Assembly: GCA_964348695.1 (NCBI GenBank)
Contig: CAYGDI010000005.1
Location: forward strand, 1 to 60,533
Direction: 5' to 3'
Source: JACPYF01 sp964348695
GTDB lineage: Bacteria; Patescibacteriota; Saccharimonadia; Saccharimonadales; Saccharimonadaceae
DNA length: 60,533 nucleotides
A program made the position numbers and the translations under genes. Below, piece by piece: positions 8,014 through 15,312 of the stretch (position 1 is its first letter; each line of letters starts with the position of its first letter). The notes below the pieces were generated by a model. The model was not told where the DNA came from. It saw only the letters and a program-made list of their open reading frames with translations, and made no database searches.

Positions 8014-8574
8014 ATGTACAATCCAACTGATCTCAAAAAAGGTACAGTCATACAACTAGATGGGACGCCTTATAGGGTAGTTGAGTATGCACAAAAAGTC
8101 ATGGGGCGTGGCGGTAGTATTGTAAATGTACGGCTCAAAAATCTCATAGAAGGTAATGTCATACCCAAGACATTTAAAGGTGCTGACAAAATCGAACCGG
8201 CGGAAGTGAATAACCAAAAGGTGCAATTTTTGTACTCAGATAGTCAATTTCATTTTATGAACCCTGAAACATTCGAACAATTTACACTAAATGCTGATGT
8301 CGTCGATGAAGTGGCTAATTATCTAAAAGAAGGTGATGAACTAGATCTACAGTTTTTCAACGGAACTGTTATAAATGTTGATTTGCCAAAAAACCTATAC
8401 CTGCGTGTGACCTATACTGAAAATGTAGTCAAAGGTGACACCACCAGCAATGTACTAAAAGACGCCCAAACAGAGACAGGGCTAACGGTCAAAGTACCAG
8501 CTTTTATAAAAACTGGCGATGAGATAAAAGTCGACACCAGAACGGGCGAATACCTCGAGCGAAAGAAAGATTAG
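8014..8574 (+). CDS. efp: Elongation factor P
   Basis: Rescues ribosomes stalled at polyproline. 186 residues, full length, with KOW-like domain I and two OB domains; the C-terminus VDTRTGEYLERKKD is typical. The residue at the loop that reaches the peptidyl-transferase centre is Arg32 (AQKVMGRGGS) rather than Lys. In Pseudomonas and Shewanella the matching Arg32 is rhamnosylated by EarP, while Lys forms are beta-lysylated or otherwise modified. No modifying enzyme is in the window. The gene follows rpsR by 5 bases and has no clear Shine-Dalgarno, so it is probably coupled. Confidence 0.97.
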   Translation: MYNPTDLKKGTVIQLDGTPYRVVEYAQKVMGRGGSIVNVRLKNLIEGNVIPKTFKGADKIEPAEVNNQKVQFLYSDSQFHFMNPETFEQFTLNADVVDEVANYLKEGDELDLQFFNGTVINVDLPKNLYLRVTYTENVVKGDTTSNVLKDAQTETGLTVKVPAFIKTGDEIKVDTRTGEYLERKKD

Positions 8575-8576
8575 TT

Positions 8577-9065
8577 GTGCCAGAAAAACTTATCATTGCT
8601 AGTCTGGAACCCATAAAAGTCGGACAAACATTTGATAGTTTGCCGCTACATGTGACTCTAATGCCATGGTTTGAGATATCAGACCACAACACGAAAACTT
8701 TGTATGGATACCTAGGTACTATCGCTAGAAAACAAGATTTTTTAGAGCTCATTGGAGAAGATGAAGCAATGTTTGGGCCAGATGAAAATGTTCCAGTACG
8801 AAGACTTGCCGACGCAAACATACGACAGATGCATCGTGATATAGAACTTGCTGTTCGCTGGTCCGAAGGAGTGGCGTGTAATTCTGACTATATTAGAGAA
8901 AAATATCAACCACATGTCAGTCATACCAACGGACGTTCGTTTGAGCGAGGCCGAACTGTCAAGCTTTCTGCTATGCAAGTTGTGGATAGAGATCCTTCTA
9001 CTAGAGTTCGCACGACAGAGCGCATCTACGATCTAGGTGTAACTAACAATAGACAGGTTGGCTGA
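8577..9065 (+). CDS. 2H phosphoesterase-like protein (2'-5' RNA ligase superfamily)
   Basis: 162 residues with the two defining motifs of 2H phosphoesterases: HVT at residues 25-27 (in LPLHVTLMPW) and HVS at 113-115 (in QPHVSHTNG). Members hydrolyse 2',3'-cyclic phosphates or join 2'-5' RNA ends; which applies here cannot be told. The start is GTG 8577, two bases after the efp stop, with purine-rich sequence at the efp 3' end serving as the binding site. It is probably part of the rpsF-efp operon. Confidence 0.75.
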   Translation: MPEKLIIASLEPIKVGQTFDSLPLHVTLMPWFEISDHNTKTLYGYLGTIARKQDFLELIGEDEAMFGPDENVPVRRLADANIRQMHRDIELAVRWSEGVACNSDYIREKYQPHVSHTNGRSFERGRTVKLSAMQVVDRDPSTRVRTTERIYDLGVTNNRQVG

Positions 9066-9084
9066 TCTCAGTCACGGTAGCAAT

Positions 9085-9825
9085 ATGAAATCACGTCTAG
9101 ATCAAGCGATGGTAGCAAGAGGTATAGTTACTACTCGCTCGCAGGCTGAAAGCTTTATTAAACTAGGCAAAGTCACAGTGGACAGTACGTCTATCACAAA
9201 ACCAGGATTTTTTGTTAGTGATCTTGCCAAAATAAAGCTAGCCCAGACAGAGCAATACGTATCTCGAGCTGGCATGAAGTTAGCGAGTGTCGTCGAAGCG
9301 CTAAAGATAGACTTTCGTGACAAAATTGTGCTAGATGTTGGTTCGAGCACTGGTGGCTTTACGGACTATAGCCTGAGACATGGCGCAAAAAAAGTTGTTG
9401 CTGTTGATGTTGGGACTGATCAGCTACATCCTAGTCTGCAAGGTCATAACCAGATAGAGCTACACGAAAAAACAGATATTCGAGACGTTTCTATCAATGA
9501 TGAACGAGTTGTCAAACTAGACAAAGCTCCAGATATTGTGTTGATTGATGTGAGTTTTATTAGTTTACGTGAAGTACTACCGCATATTCACAAACATATA
9601 GCTGCAGCCGACACGATAATTATACCCATGCTAAAACCGCAATTTGAGGCAGGTCTACACCAGACGAACAAAGGTGTGATCAAAAACGACTCAGTGCGAA
9701 GGCAGATTATAAAAGATTTTGAAACATGGGTTCGGCGATATTTTAGTATCCAAGCAAAAAGAGACAGCGAAGTCGCTGGAGCAAAGGGTAACAGAGAACG
9801 GTTTTATCTGTTGACTAAACAATAA
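9085..9825 (+). CDS. tlyA: TlyA family rRNA 2'-O-methyltransferase
   Basis: 246 residues: an N-terminal S4 RNA-binding domain (MKSRLDQAMVARGIVTTR through about residue 60) and an FtsJ/RrmJ Rossmann methyltransferase with SAM motif VLDVGSSTGGFTD near residue 84 and acidic VAVDVGTDQL. TlyA of mycobacteria 2'-O-methylates 16S and 23S rRNA and is called hemolysin A in older annotation. ATG 9085 was chosen because it gives the canonical S4 start; a TTG at 9058 would overlap the previous gene and lacks support. Confidence 0.92.
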   Translation: MKSRLDQAMVARGIVTTRSQAESFIKLGKVTVDSTSITKPGFFVSDLAKIKLAQTEQYVSRAGMKLASVVEALKIDFRDKIVLDVGSSTGGFTDYSLRHGAKKVVAVDVGTDQLHPSLQGHNQIELHEKTDIRDVSINDERVVKLDKAPDIVLIDVSFISLREVLPHIHKHIAAADTIIIPMLKPQFEAGLHQTNKGVIKNDSVRRQIIKDFETWVRRYFSIQAKRDSEVAGAKGNRERFYLLTKQ

Positions 9826-9880
9826 GCATAAGAAATATGTTGTAAAATACACAAAAGTTCTTGTACATAGTTTTGACAAG

Positions 9881-9901
9881 AGTACCATAGAAGTAGGTAC
9901 T
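9881..9901. repeat. Inverted repeat ahead of gene at 9930
   Basis: AGTACC (9881-9886) and GGTACT (9896-9901), a 6-bp dyad with a 9-base centre, 29 bases before the ATG and just after TTGACA (9873-9878). It could be an operator; no regulator is known. Confidence 0.4.
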
Positions 9902-9929
9902 AGTATTTACAACATAAAAAAGGCATAAA

Positions 9930-10664
9930 ATGAGATCTCTGTCCCTGGTCGAACAACCCAACGCGCCCACACCCAGGACTGAGAGAATACAGGAAGAACA
10001 GAGAGTCTCGCAGCTATTTCTAGCTGCTTTTTCAAACTGTTTAGAAGAGTCAAAACAAGGCGATATACCTTATAGTGCACATACAGTGTCTACTATCAAA
10101 GTTTCAGAGCAAGTATCGCAATTGATGGATCAGCTAGGAGAAAACGAAGCGACTTATATAGAAGTGACTGATGTGTCAGGAGCGCATCAAAAGAACATGC
10201 TGGCTATTAGACGTAGCGATGGTACAGAATCTATACTGACGATTTTTTGTCTACATCTCGACAATGCCGAACTAACTACAGCCAGAGTGTACCAAGAAAT
10301 AGCTGATACCAGTGAAGCGTTTAGTGCGCAGTTCGATATAGTTTTTGATCCGAGCAGTGTAGGATTGGTGGATTATATGCATACATCTCGAGTCGGCCGA
10401 TTTTATGATAGAGAAGATTCATATTCTACAAAAAAATGGAGCAAAAAAGATCGAGAAGCAGACAAAAAAGAAGCGCTCAAACTACTAGACAAGATAGTTG
10501 ACACTTCTGCGGCTGAATCCGTCGACAAGGTGGTATCTACGTCTATTACCAGGGAAGAAGATCGAATACGAGCTCATTTACAAGGGAAAAGTGCCGTGCG
10601 TGCACTAGCCGCAGCGGTGATACATTTTCCAGATTTTTATCGTCAACAAAAAGAAGCTGCTTAG
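9930..10664 (+). CDS. Hypothetical protein
   Basis: 244 residues, no signal peptide or membrane segment. The middle (about residues 70-140) alternates beta-type stretches (ATYIEVTDVSG, MLAIRRSDGTESILTIF), and the C-terminal part holds a strongly charged helix (STKKWSKKDREADKKEALKL). I do not recognise the family. AAAAAGG is about 10 bases before the ATG. Its stop overlaps that of the convergent ychF gene by 4 bases. Codon use resembles its neighbours, so it looks native. Confidence 0.65.
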   Translation: MRSLSLVEQPNAPTPRTERIQEEQRVSQLFLAAFSNCLEESKQGDIPYSAHTVSTIKVSEQVSQLMDQLGENEATYIEVTDVSGAHQKNMLAIRRSDGTESILTIFCLHLDNAELTTARVYQEIADTSEAFSAQFDIVFDPSSVGLVDYMHTSRVGRFYDREDSYSTKKWSKKDREADKKEALKLLDKIVDTSAAESVDKVVSTSITREEDRIRAHLQGKSAVRALAAAVIHFPDFYRQQKEAA

Positions 10665-11716
10665 ACATTAAATCGAAATTCAACCACGTCACCTGGTTGC
10701 ATGACGTAATCTTTGCCTTCGGTACGTATTTTTCCAGCAGACTTTGCGGCTGCCTCGCTGCCTGCGGCTATTAAATCGTCAAAATCAACAACTTGGGCTG
10801 CGATAAATCCACGTTCGAAATCTGTATGTATGACTCCAGCAGCTTGCGGTGCGGTTGAGCCTTTTTTGATAGTCCAGGCTCGAATTTCCTTTGGTCCTGC
10901 GGTCAGGTAGCTCTGCAGGCCTAATGTATCATATGCAGCGTGAATTAACTGTGGTAATCCGGCTTCTTTTACGCCGTAGCTTTCTAGCAGCTCAGCTGCT
11001 TCCTCAGGCACCAAACCTTTCAGCTCTTCTTCTAACTTGGCACATACGAAGGTAGCTTGGGCTGGCGCAACTAGTTTGCGCAAATTTTGTGTCTTTGGCT
11101 CACTGGCCAAAGTTTCCTCGTCGACATTGAACAAATAAATTATAGGTTTGGTTGATAGCAGCTGTGCGTTTACGTTAGGCAAGTTGCTGAGATCGCCTTT
11201 TTCTAGCATTTCTTTGGCTTTTACTAGATTGTCAGCCTCTTTTCTAGCGTCGGGACTAGATTTTGCTTCCTTTTGCAGCTTTGGTAGCATTTTATCGATA
11301 GTTTGTATGTCAGCTAGGGCGAGCTCGGTGTTAATAGTCTCGACATCACGCTGGGGATCGTGATTTTCATCGACATGCACGACATCGCTGTCGCTAAAGG
11401 CGCGCACGACATGTACAACAGCGTCACATTCACGGATATTAGCTAGGAATTTGTTACCTAGGCCTTCGCCTTTGCTAGCACCAGCGACCAGTCCAGCGAT
11501 ATCGACAAATGTTACTGTAGCTGGTAGTACTTTTTGCGAGCCGTATAGACTTTTTAATTTTTCTAATCTCTCGTCAGGGACAGGTACGATTCCAGTATTT
11601 GGTTCGATTGTGGCAAAAGGATAGTTAGCTGCCAGCGCATCTGCATCTGTCAGTGCGTTAAACAATGTAGACTTGCCGACATTTGGCAAGCCGATGATTC
11701 CGATACTTAGGCTCAA
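10661..11716 (-). CDS. ychF: Ribosome-binding ATPase YchF (OLA1)
   Basis: Conserved Obg-family P-loop ATPase that associates with ribosomes. 351 residues, full length: P-loop GLPNVGKST at about 8-16, switch DIAGLVAGASKGEGLG, the altered G4 motif NVDE in place of NKxD (the reason the family prefers ATP), and a C-terminal TGS domain (IRAWTIKKGSTAPQAAGVIHTD region). Monocistronic on the minus strand, with a purine-rich AAGGAGAA ribosome-binding site upstream of the ATG. Confidence 0.97.
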   Translation of the reverse strand: MSLSIGIIGLPNVGKSTLFNALTDADALAANYPFATIEPNTGIVPVPDERLEKLKSLYGSQKVLPATVTFVDIAGLVAGASKGEGLGNKFLANIRECDAVVHVVRAFSDSDVVHVDENHDPQRDVETINTELALADIQTIDKMLPKLQKEAKSSPDARKEADNLVKAKEMLEKGDLSNLPNVNAQLLSTKPIIYLFNVDEETLASEPKTQNLRKLVAPAQATFVCAKLEEELKGLVPEEAAELLESYGVKEAGLPQLIHAAYDTLGLQSYLTAGPKEIRAWTIKKGSTAPQAAGVIHTDFERGFIAAQVVDFDDLIAAGSEAAAKSAGKIRTEGKDYVMQPGDVVEFRFNV

Positions 11717-11806
11717 AGCTAATTCTCCTTACGTTGCTATATAACTGCAACAATTATACCTGACAAATGGGGAGAAAGGATATTTTGAAGTAATTGTTAC
11801 GAACTG

Positions 11807-11812
11807 TATAAT
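11807..11812 (+). promoter_or_regulatory. -10 element of tyrA-like gene
   Basis: TATAAT ends 12 bases before the ATG at 11825, predicting a leader of about 6 bases without Shine-Dalgarno. Confidence 0.6.
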
Positions 11813-11824
11813 AAACTGCAATCT

Positions 11825-12847
11825 ATGCAACGAAAAACAGAACTAAAAATAGGTATTTTTGGCCAAGGCGCCTTCGGTAGTTTCATAAAGGAGGTCTTCG
11901 CCAAAGGGTTGCCAAATATTAATTTATATAGCTATGATTCTCAGAAGCACTCAAAAACTTCACTCAACAATGTTCTCGGTTGTGACATTATTGTTTTAGC
12001 AGTCCCGTTTAGTGCATATCCTCATCTTTTAAAAATGCTGTCTTCTCATATAAAAAAAGAAACAGTTATTATGGATATATGCTCTGTCAAACTAGCACCA
12101 AAGGAACATTTATTGCAATATCTTCCTAGTCACGAGCAGCTTCTTATCACGCACCCTCTTTTTGGTCCACAGTCTATTAAAAACCATGACATACGCGACG
12201 CGACGCTTATTGTTACAGATGTAATAGGCCAGAAATCGAGAGATTTTCTTAATATGATTGAGAAAAATCTACAACCACACATTGTTACTATTTCTGCAGA
12301 TGAGCACGACAAGGTGATGGCGCAGGTGCATGCTTTAACATTTTTTGTAGCAAAAGGTCTTGGTGGTTTGAATCTACAAGATATTCCCTTTAGAACACCA
12401 TCATACAAAATGATCACTGACATGGTGAAATTCGATACCGTTCATACAGCAGAATTATACGATACTATTCAAAAAGCCAACCCATATGCCGCATCGATAA
12501 GAGAAAAATTCATAGACTCTCTTCGGTTAGCACATCTGGGCAACGAGCGGCATGCATACGACAATCTTGACGATTTAAGAGTGCATCTTGATTTCGTTGA
12601 CAAACAAATATTCACATTACTCCGAGAAAGATTTGAACTTACCCGACAGGTTGGTGAGTATAAAGCCCGCAACCGTATTCCCGCAGTAGACAAACAAAGA
12701 GAAGAAGCGCAGTTTAAAAAAGCTCGTGAGCTGGCTGAGGAGCTTGGTATTAATCCTGACGTTACCCAAAAAATATTACGAACTATCATTGACCAAGTTG
12801 TTCAAGACCACAATAAATTAGCACAAAAGATTACAAATACAAAGTAA
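11825..12847 (+). CDS. Prephenate dehydrogenase-chorismate mutase fusion
   Basis: 340 residues. The N-terminal part is a prephenate/arogenate dehydrogenase: NAD(P)-binding GIFGQGAFG at about 10-18 and HPLFGP near 110, whose His matches the catalytic His of E. coli TyrA. The last 95 residues (from LDDLRVHLDFVDKQIFTLL) are an AroQ-type chorismate mutase with the R-x-K pattern in RQVGEYKARNRIP. The order dehydrogenase-mutase is reversed relative to E. coli TyrA but resembles archaeal fusions. Together the domains would convert chorismate to 4-hydroxyphenylpyruvate for tyrosine synthesis. No other aromatic-pathway gene lies nearby, so the source of chorismate is unclear. It is flanked by its own near-leaderless promoter and a GGDEF gene. 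Confidence 0.88.
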   Translation: MQRKTELKIGIFGQGAFGSFIKEVFAKGLPNINLYSYDSQKHSKTSLNNVLGCDIIVLAVPFSAYPHLLKMLSSHIKKETVIMDICSVKLAPKEHLLQYLPSHEQLLITHPLFGPQSIKNHDIRDATLIVTDVIGQKSRDFLNMIEKNLQPHIVTISADEHDKVMAQVHALTFFVAKGLGGLNLQDIPFRTPSYKMITDMVKFDTVHTAELYDTIQKANPYAASIREKFIDSLRLAHLGNERHAYDNLDDLRVHLDFVDKQIFTLLRERFELTRQVGEYKARNRIPAVDKQREEAQFKKARELAEELGINPDVTQKILRTIIDQVVQDHNKLAQKITNTK

Positions 12848-12889
12848 ACCACTACATCTGTTAAAGGGGTTGATTTTTAGTAGTTTTTA

Positions 12890-12898
12890 TGCTAAAAT
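12890..12898 (+). promoter_or_regulatory. Extended -10 of GGDEF gene, leaderless
   Basis: TATGCTAAAAT pattern with hexamer TAAAAT at 12893-12898; the ATG at 12906 is 7 bases beyond it, so the message should begin at or one base before the start codon. Confidence 0.6.
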
Positions 12899-12905
12899 TC
12901 GGCTA

Positions 12906-13769
12906 ATGACTGAAATAGTACAAAAAACAGATACTTTTGACGCTCAGGACGAAAGTCAAATAAGTCCTTCTGGATCAGAGATTGTAGATTTATCTGAGAA
13001 AAGAGATGCCGAGAGCGATAGTGGGTTGCGTGAAGCATTGGTTACGAAGCATATGAAGGCGTATTTTGAAGAGGCGGTAGAGCGAGGGCTTGATGATCGT
13101 CATTTTGTAGATGATCATATATCTGATCTGATTGAACCTGTCATTCGACTAGCTCATCTGGCGGGAGAGGGTATTCCACCACAGGAAGCAGAGCTGTATG
13201 CCATTGCATTGGTTGAGCATCTTGAAAAGTTGATTTACCAAGATAAACTGACGGGTTTGCTCAACAGGACTGGTTTTGAAAAAGCACTTCACGATCGTTT
13301 TCCGGACAGTACCCCAATCGAAGGTACTATGGTGTTTTATGTAGATCTCAATGATTTTAAAAAACTAAACGATAGCGAAGGTCACGACAAAGGGGATAGA
13401 GTATTAGAAGCAATTTCTGTGTCACTCCAAGAGGCGTTTCAAAGAGGTTCGGATATTATCGCACGGGGTGAAAGGAGTCGAGGGCCAACTAGTCAACTAC
13501 AAGAAGAAAACTTATTGACCAGGGTAGGTGGGGACGAGATTATTGTGGTTATTCCACCAAGCCCAGACACAAAATCAAACAAACGTCACAGTGATGCACA
13601 GCAACAACTGAAGCGTATTAAACAGGCGGTTGCTGATGCTGGTGAAGCCGAGTATGGAGTGACTGCAGCAGTTGGGGTGAGTATAGCTGACGGAGATTCT
13701 GATATCACTTTACTTTTGCAAAAAGCCGATGAGGCAATGCAAGTCGACAAAGGTGACAAGTCGAGATAA
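12906..13769 (+). CDS. GGDEF-domain protein, probable diguanylate cyclase
   Basis: 287 residues. An acidic N-terminal region of about 110 residues without recognised sensor or membrane segment is followed by a GGDEF domain: LTGLLNRTGFEKAL, VDLNDFKKLNDSEGHDKGD, then the active-site loop RVGGDEII (GGDEI variant). The residues for GTP and metal are present, so cyclic di-GMP synthesis is plausible. An extra Ser/Arg/Gln-rich insertion of about 25 residues precedes the active loop, and no RxxD inhibitory site is seen at the usual place. ATG 12906 was chosen from the leaderless -10 spacing; a TTG at 12870 is upstream of that promoter. Targets may include the pilus genes further on (inference). Confidence 0.88.
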   Translation: MTEIVQKTDTFDAQDESQISPSGSEIVDLSEKRDAESDSGLREALVTKHMKAYFEEAVERGLDDRHFVDDHISDLIEPVIRLAHLAGEGIPPQEAELYAIALVEHLEKLIYQDKLTGLLNRTGFEKALHDRFPDSTPIEGTMVFYVDLNDFKKLNDSEGHDKGDRVLEAISVSLQEAFQRGSDIIARGERSRGPTSQLQEENLLTRVGGDEIIVVIPPSPDTKSNKRHSDAQQQLKRIKQAVADAGEAEYGVTAAVGVSIADGDSDITLLLQKADEAMQVDKGDKSR

Positions 13770-13773
13770 GACC

Positions 13774-13802
13774 TTGACAAAACACAAATAATACGATACA
13801 AT
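13774..13802 (+). promoter_or_regulatory. Consensus promoter of secreted orphan
   Basis: TTGACA (13774-13779), 17 bases, TACAAT (13797-13802). Predicted start near 13809, leaving a leader of about 219 bases before the ATG at 14028. Confidence 0.8.
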
Positions 13803-13808
13803 AAAACC

Positions 13809-14027
13809 ATTCAGCCGTCTAGTACGACTGGAGGTATTTGCTAGTGTGTCGAGCAAAGTGCTCTGTACTAGCGAAAAGTTCACAATTTGCGTGTTATATG
13901 TAAAATATATCATTCATGAGATATTCTCTGGGTCGGTGCGTTGATTTTTGGTTAAATCATTGGGCCGACTCAGGGAATCCCCCCTGGTCATCAACCATTC
14001 TCTGGTTGAAGCCAGAGAGGGGGAATC
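13809..14027 (+). promoter_or_regulatory. Long structured 5' leader with possible SD switch
   Basis: No gene is seen in this stretch. Hairpins: CTAGTAC (13819-13825) with GTACTAG (13865-13871), enclosing TTTGCT/AGCAAA (13837-13842, 13852-13857); GTCGG (13932-13936) with CCGAC (13965-13969), enclosing TGATTT/AAATCA; CTCTGG (14000-14005) with CCAGAG (14012-14017) abutting the ribosome-binding site AGGGGG (14018-14023). Alternatives exclude one another: TCAACC (13991-13996) can pair with GGTTGA (14004-14009), and CCCCC (13979-13984) can pair with the GGGGG of the SD. A cis-acting translational switch is inferred. Confidence 0.5.
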
Positions 14028-14798
14028 ATGAAAACGATATACAAAAAGATGATTGCAGTTTGCGTAGCGCTGGTATTCGTACTGGCCTGTGCATCAACTG
14101 CGTCGGCAGACACGATTCAGATAAGTGGTCTCGATGGTTCGACAGCCGTCAAGAGCACGTCCTACAAAGACAGAGAGGTACCAGTCTCTTGCAAGCTGAG
14201 GATGGCTCACGGATTTATACCTGGCGTACCTACGCGAGCACGTTTTACGTGTAAGTTCTGGAACGCTCGCAAAAACGTGAGGATCAAAGGTGTGGTAAAA
14301 AAGGTTGATACATTCAGCCGTTTTTACAAAGCCAGGATTACTCCTGGTGCAATCTGGTATGCAAAATCATGTCGTCCACCTGAGGGAACTCCGCCGGTCA
14401 ATGGCTACAATGGTATTTGTCTTCGAGAGAATGCGATACCGCAGTGGTATGCGTCCAATATTGGTGAGAGGGTCAAGACCGTTAATCACGATCTTGCCCA
14501 GCCTTACCTTGACTGGACTTACGGCGCAAAGGCCTTCAAGCCTAGGTGGCTTGGGAAGAATCGCTCAGCATCGTATTCGGTGTTGGTGACGTTTCCTCGT
14601 TGTCTTGCACTCGATCAGGTCGATTTGCCAAAGAGCGAACTCAAAAACGACTGGCCATGCCAGCCGGGTAGTATGAGTATCGGTGTAAAGTTTACTCTTC
14701 GGAGTAAAACTGGGTGGAGAGGAAGCGGCTCTGCTGGCTTCTACGCGAGTCAGTCGCTCTACATCCATCAACCCACACCTCCTTCGGCTACACCCTGA
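14028..14798 (+). CDS. Secreted cysteine-containing orphan protein
   Basis: 256 residues with a clear signal peptide (KK, hydrophobic VCVALVFVLACAS, cleavage likely after ASA before DTIQ). The mature chain carries six Cys, enough for three disulfides, many Lys/Arg and Trp, and a Pro-rich tail. I do not recognise a family. It starts at ATG 14028 behind AGGGGG, has its own consensus promoter, a 219-base leader and a perfect terminator. Like the orphan at 2767 it has no CTA leucine codon, while CTA is common in neighbouring genes, suggesting a separate origin. An exported factor acting outside the cell is inferred; its role is unknown. Confidence 0.78.
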   Translation: MKTIYKKMIAVCVALVFVLACASTASADTIQISGLDGSTAVKSTSYKDREVPVSCKLRMAHGFIPGVPTRARFTCKFWNARKNVRIKGVVKKVDTFSRFYKARITPGAIWYAKSCRPPEGTPPVNGYNGICLRENAIPQWYASNIGERVKTVNHDLAQPYLDWTYGAKAFKPRWLGKNRSASYSVLVTFPRCLALDQVDLPKSELKNDWPCQPGSMSIGVKFTLRSKTGWRGSGSAGFYASQSLYIHQPTPPSATP

Positions 14799-14818
14799 AC
14801 GAATCACGCAAATTGATA

Positions 14819-14846
14819 CGCCACGACCATACGGTCGTGGCGTTTT
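14819..14846 (+). terminator. Intrinsic terminator of secreted orphan
   Basis: Perfect 10-bp stem CGCCACGACC/GGTCGTGGCG (14819-14828, 14833-14842), loop ATAC, then TTTT. Confidence 0.92.
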
Positions 14847-14921
14847 CAATGCCATTGAATTAATTTGCTTCGGCTTCTCTGTCGTAGTATAGTCTTAACA
14901 TAAGCAATTAGTATTAAATAT

Positions 14922-15308
14922 ATGAATAAGAAACAGCACAAATCAAAGACGAAGTTGTATAAGAAACGTACTATGACTATAGTACTTCTATTGCTAGTGA
15001 TTATGGTAGGTTTACTGGGCTATTTTTTGATAGTCAATAAATCTATTAGTTGGCCGGGTGTTAAGAAAGATACATCTGGTTACTATAAACCAGGTACGGG
15101 CGGAGATGTTTTGGTTTTCAATCGGGCTTACGAAGATGCCTTAGTCGCCTGGAAGAGTGGTGATAAAGAAAAAGCAAAAGAATTAGCTCAAAAAGGACTA
15201 GATGAAAATGAAAAATTGTCAGTCCAGCAACAAGAGACTATCGATTATCAGATTGAAAAAATAAGAATATTATATGATTTGACGAAAGGTCGCTATTTTG
15301 AAGGGTAG
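14922..15308 (+). CDS. Small membrane-anchored protein with TPR-like tail
   Basis: 128 residues: a Lys-rich N-terminus, one membrane segment (MTIVLLLLVIMVGLLGYFLIV, about 18-38) and an extracytoplasmic tail whose helices (FNRAYEDALVAWKSGDKEKAKELAQKGL) look like a single tetratricopeptide-type repeat. The family is not recognised. It is 4 bases ahead of the start I assign to the giant exported protein, so the two are probably co-expressed and may cooperate at the surface (inference). Confidence 0.65.
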   Translation: MNKKQHKSKTKLYKKRTMTIVLLLLVIMVGLLGYFLIVNKSISWPGVKKDTSGYYKPGTGGDVLVFNRAYEDALVAWKSGDKEKAKELAQKGLDENEKLSVQQQETIDYQIEKIRILYDLTKGRYFEG

Positions 15309-15312
15309 AAAT

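Noticed and set aside
13916..14254. 112-codon plus-strand frame starting at ATG 13916
   Set aside because: It overlaps the structured leader and the signal-peptide gene in another frame, has no ribosome-binding site, and its translation is compositionally odd (many Trp, Arg, Ser).
14543..14548. Overall CTAG-rich sequence as restriction-related signal
   Set aside because: CTAG is common in native genes here because CTA leucine and TAG/CTAG codon pairs are frequent; it is better explained by codon preference than by a special system.
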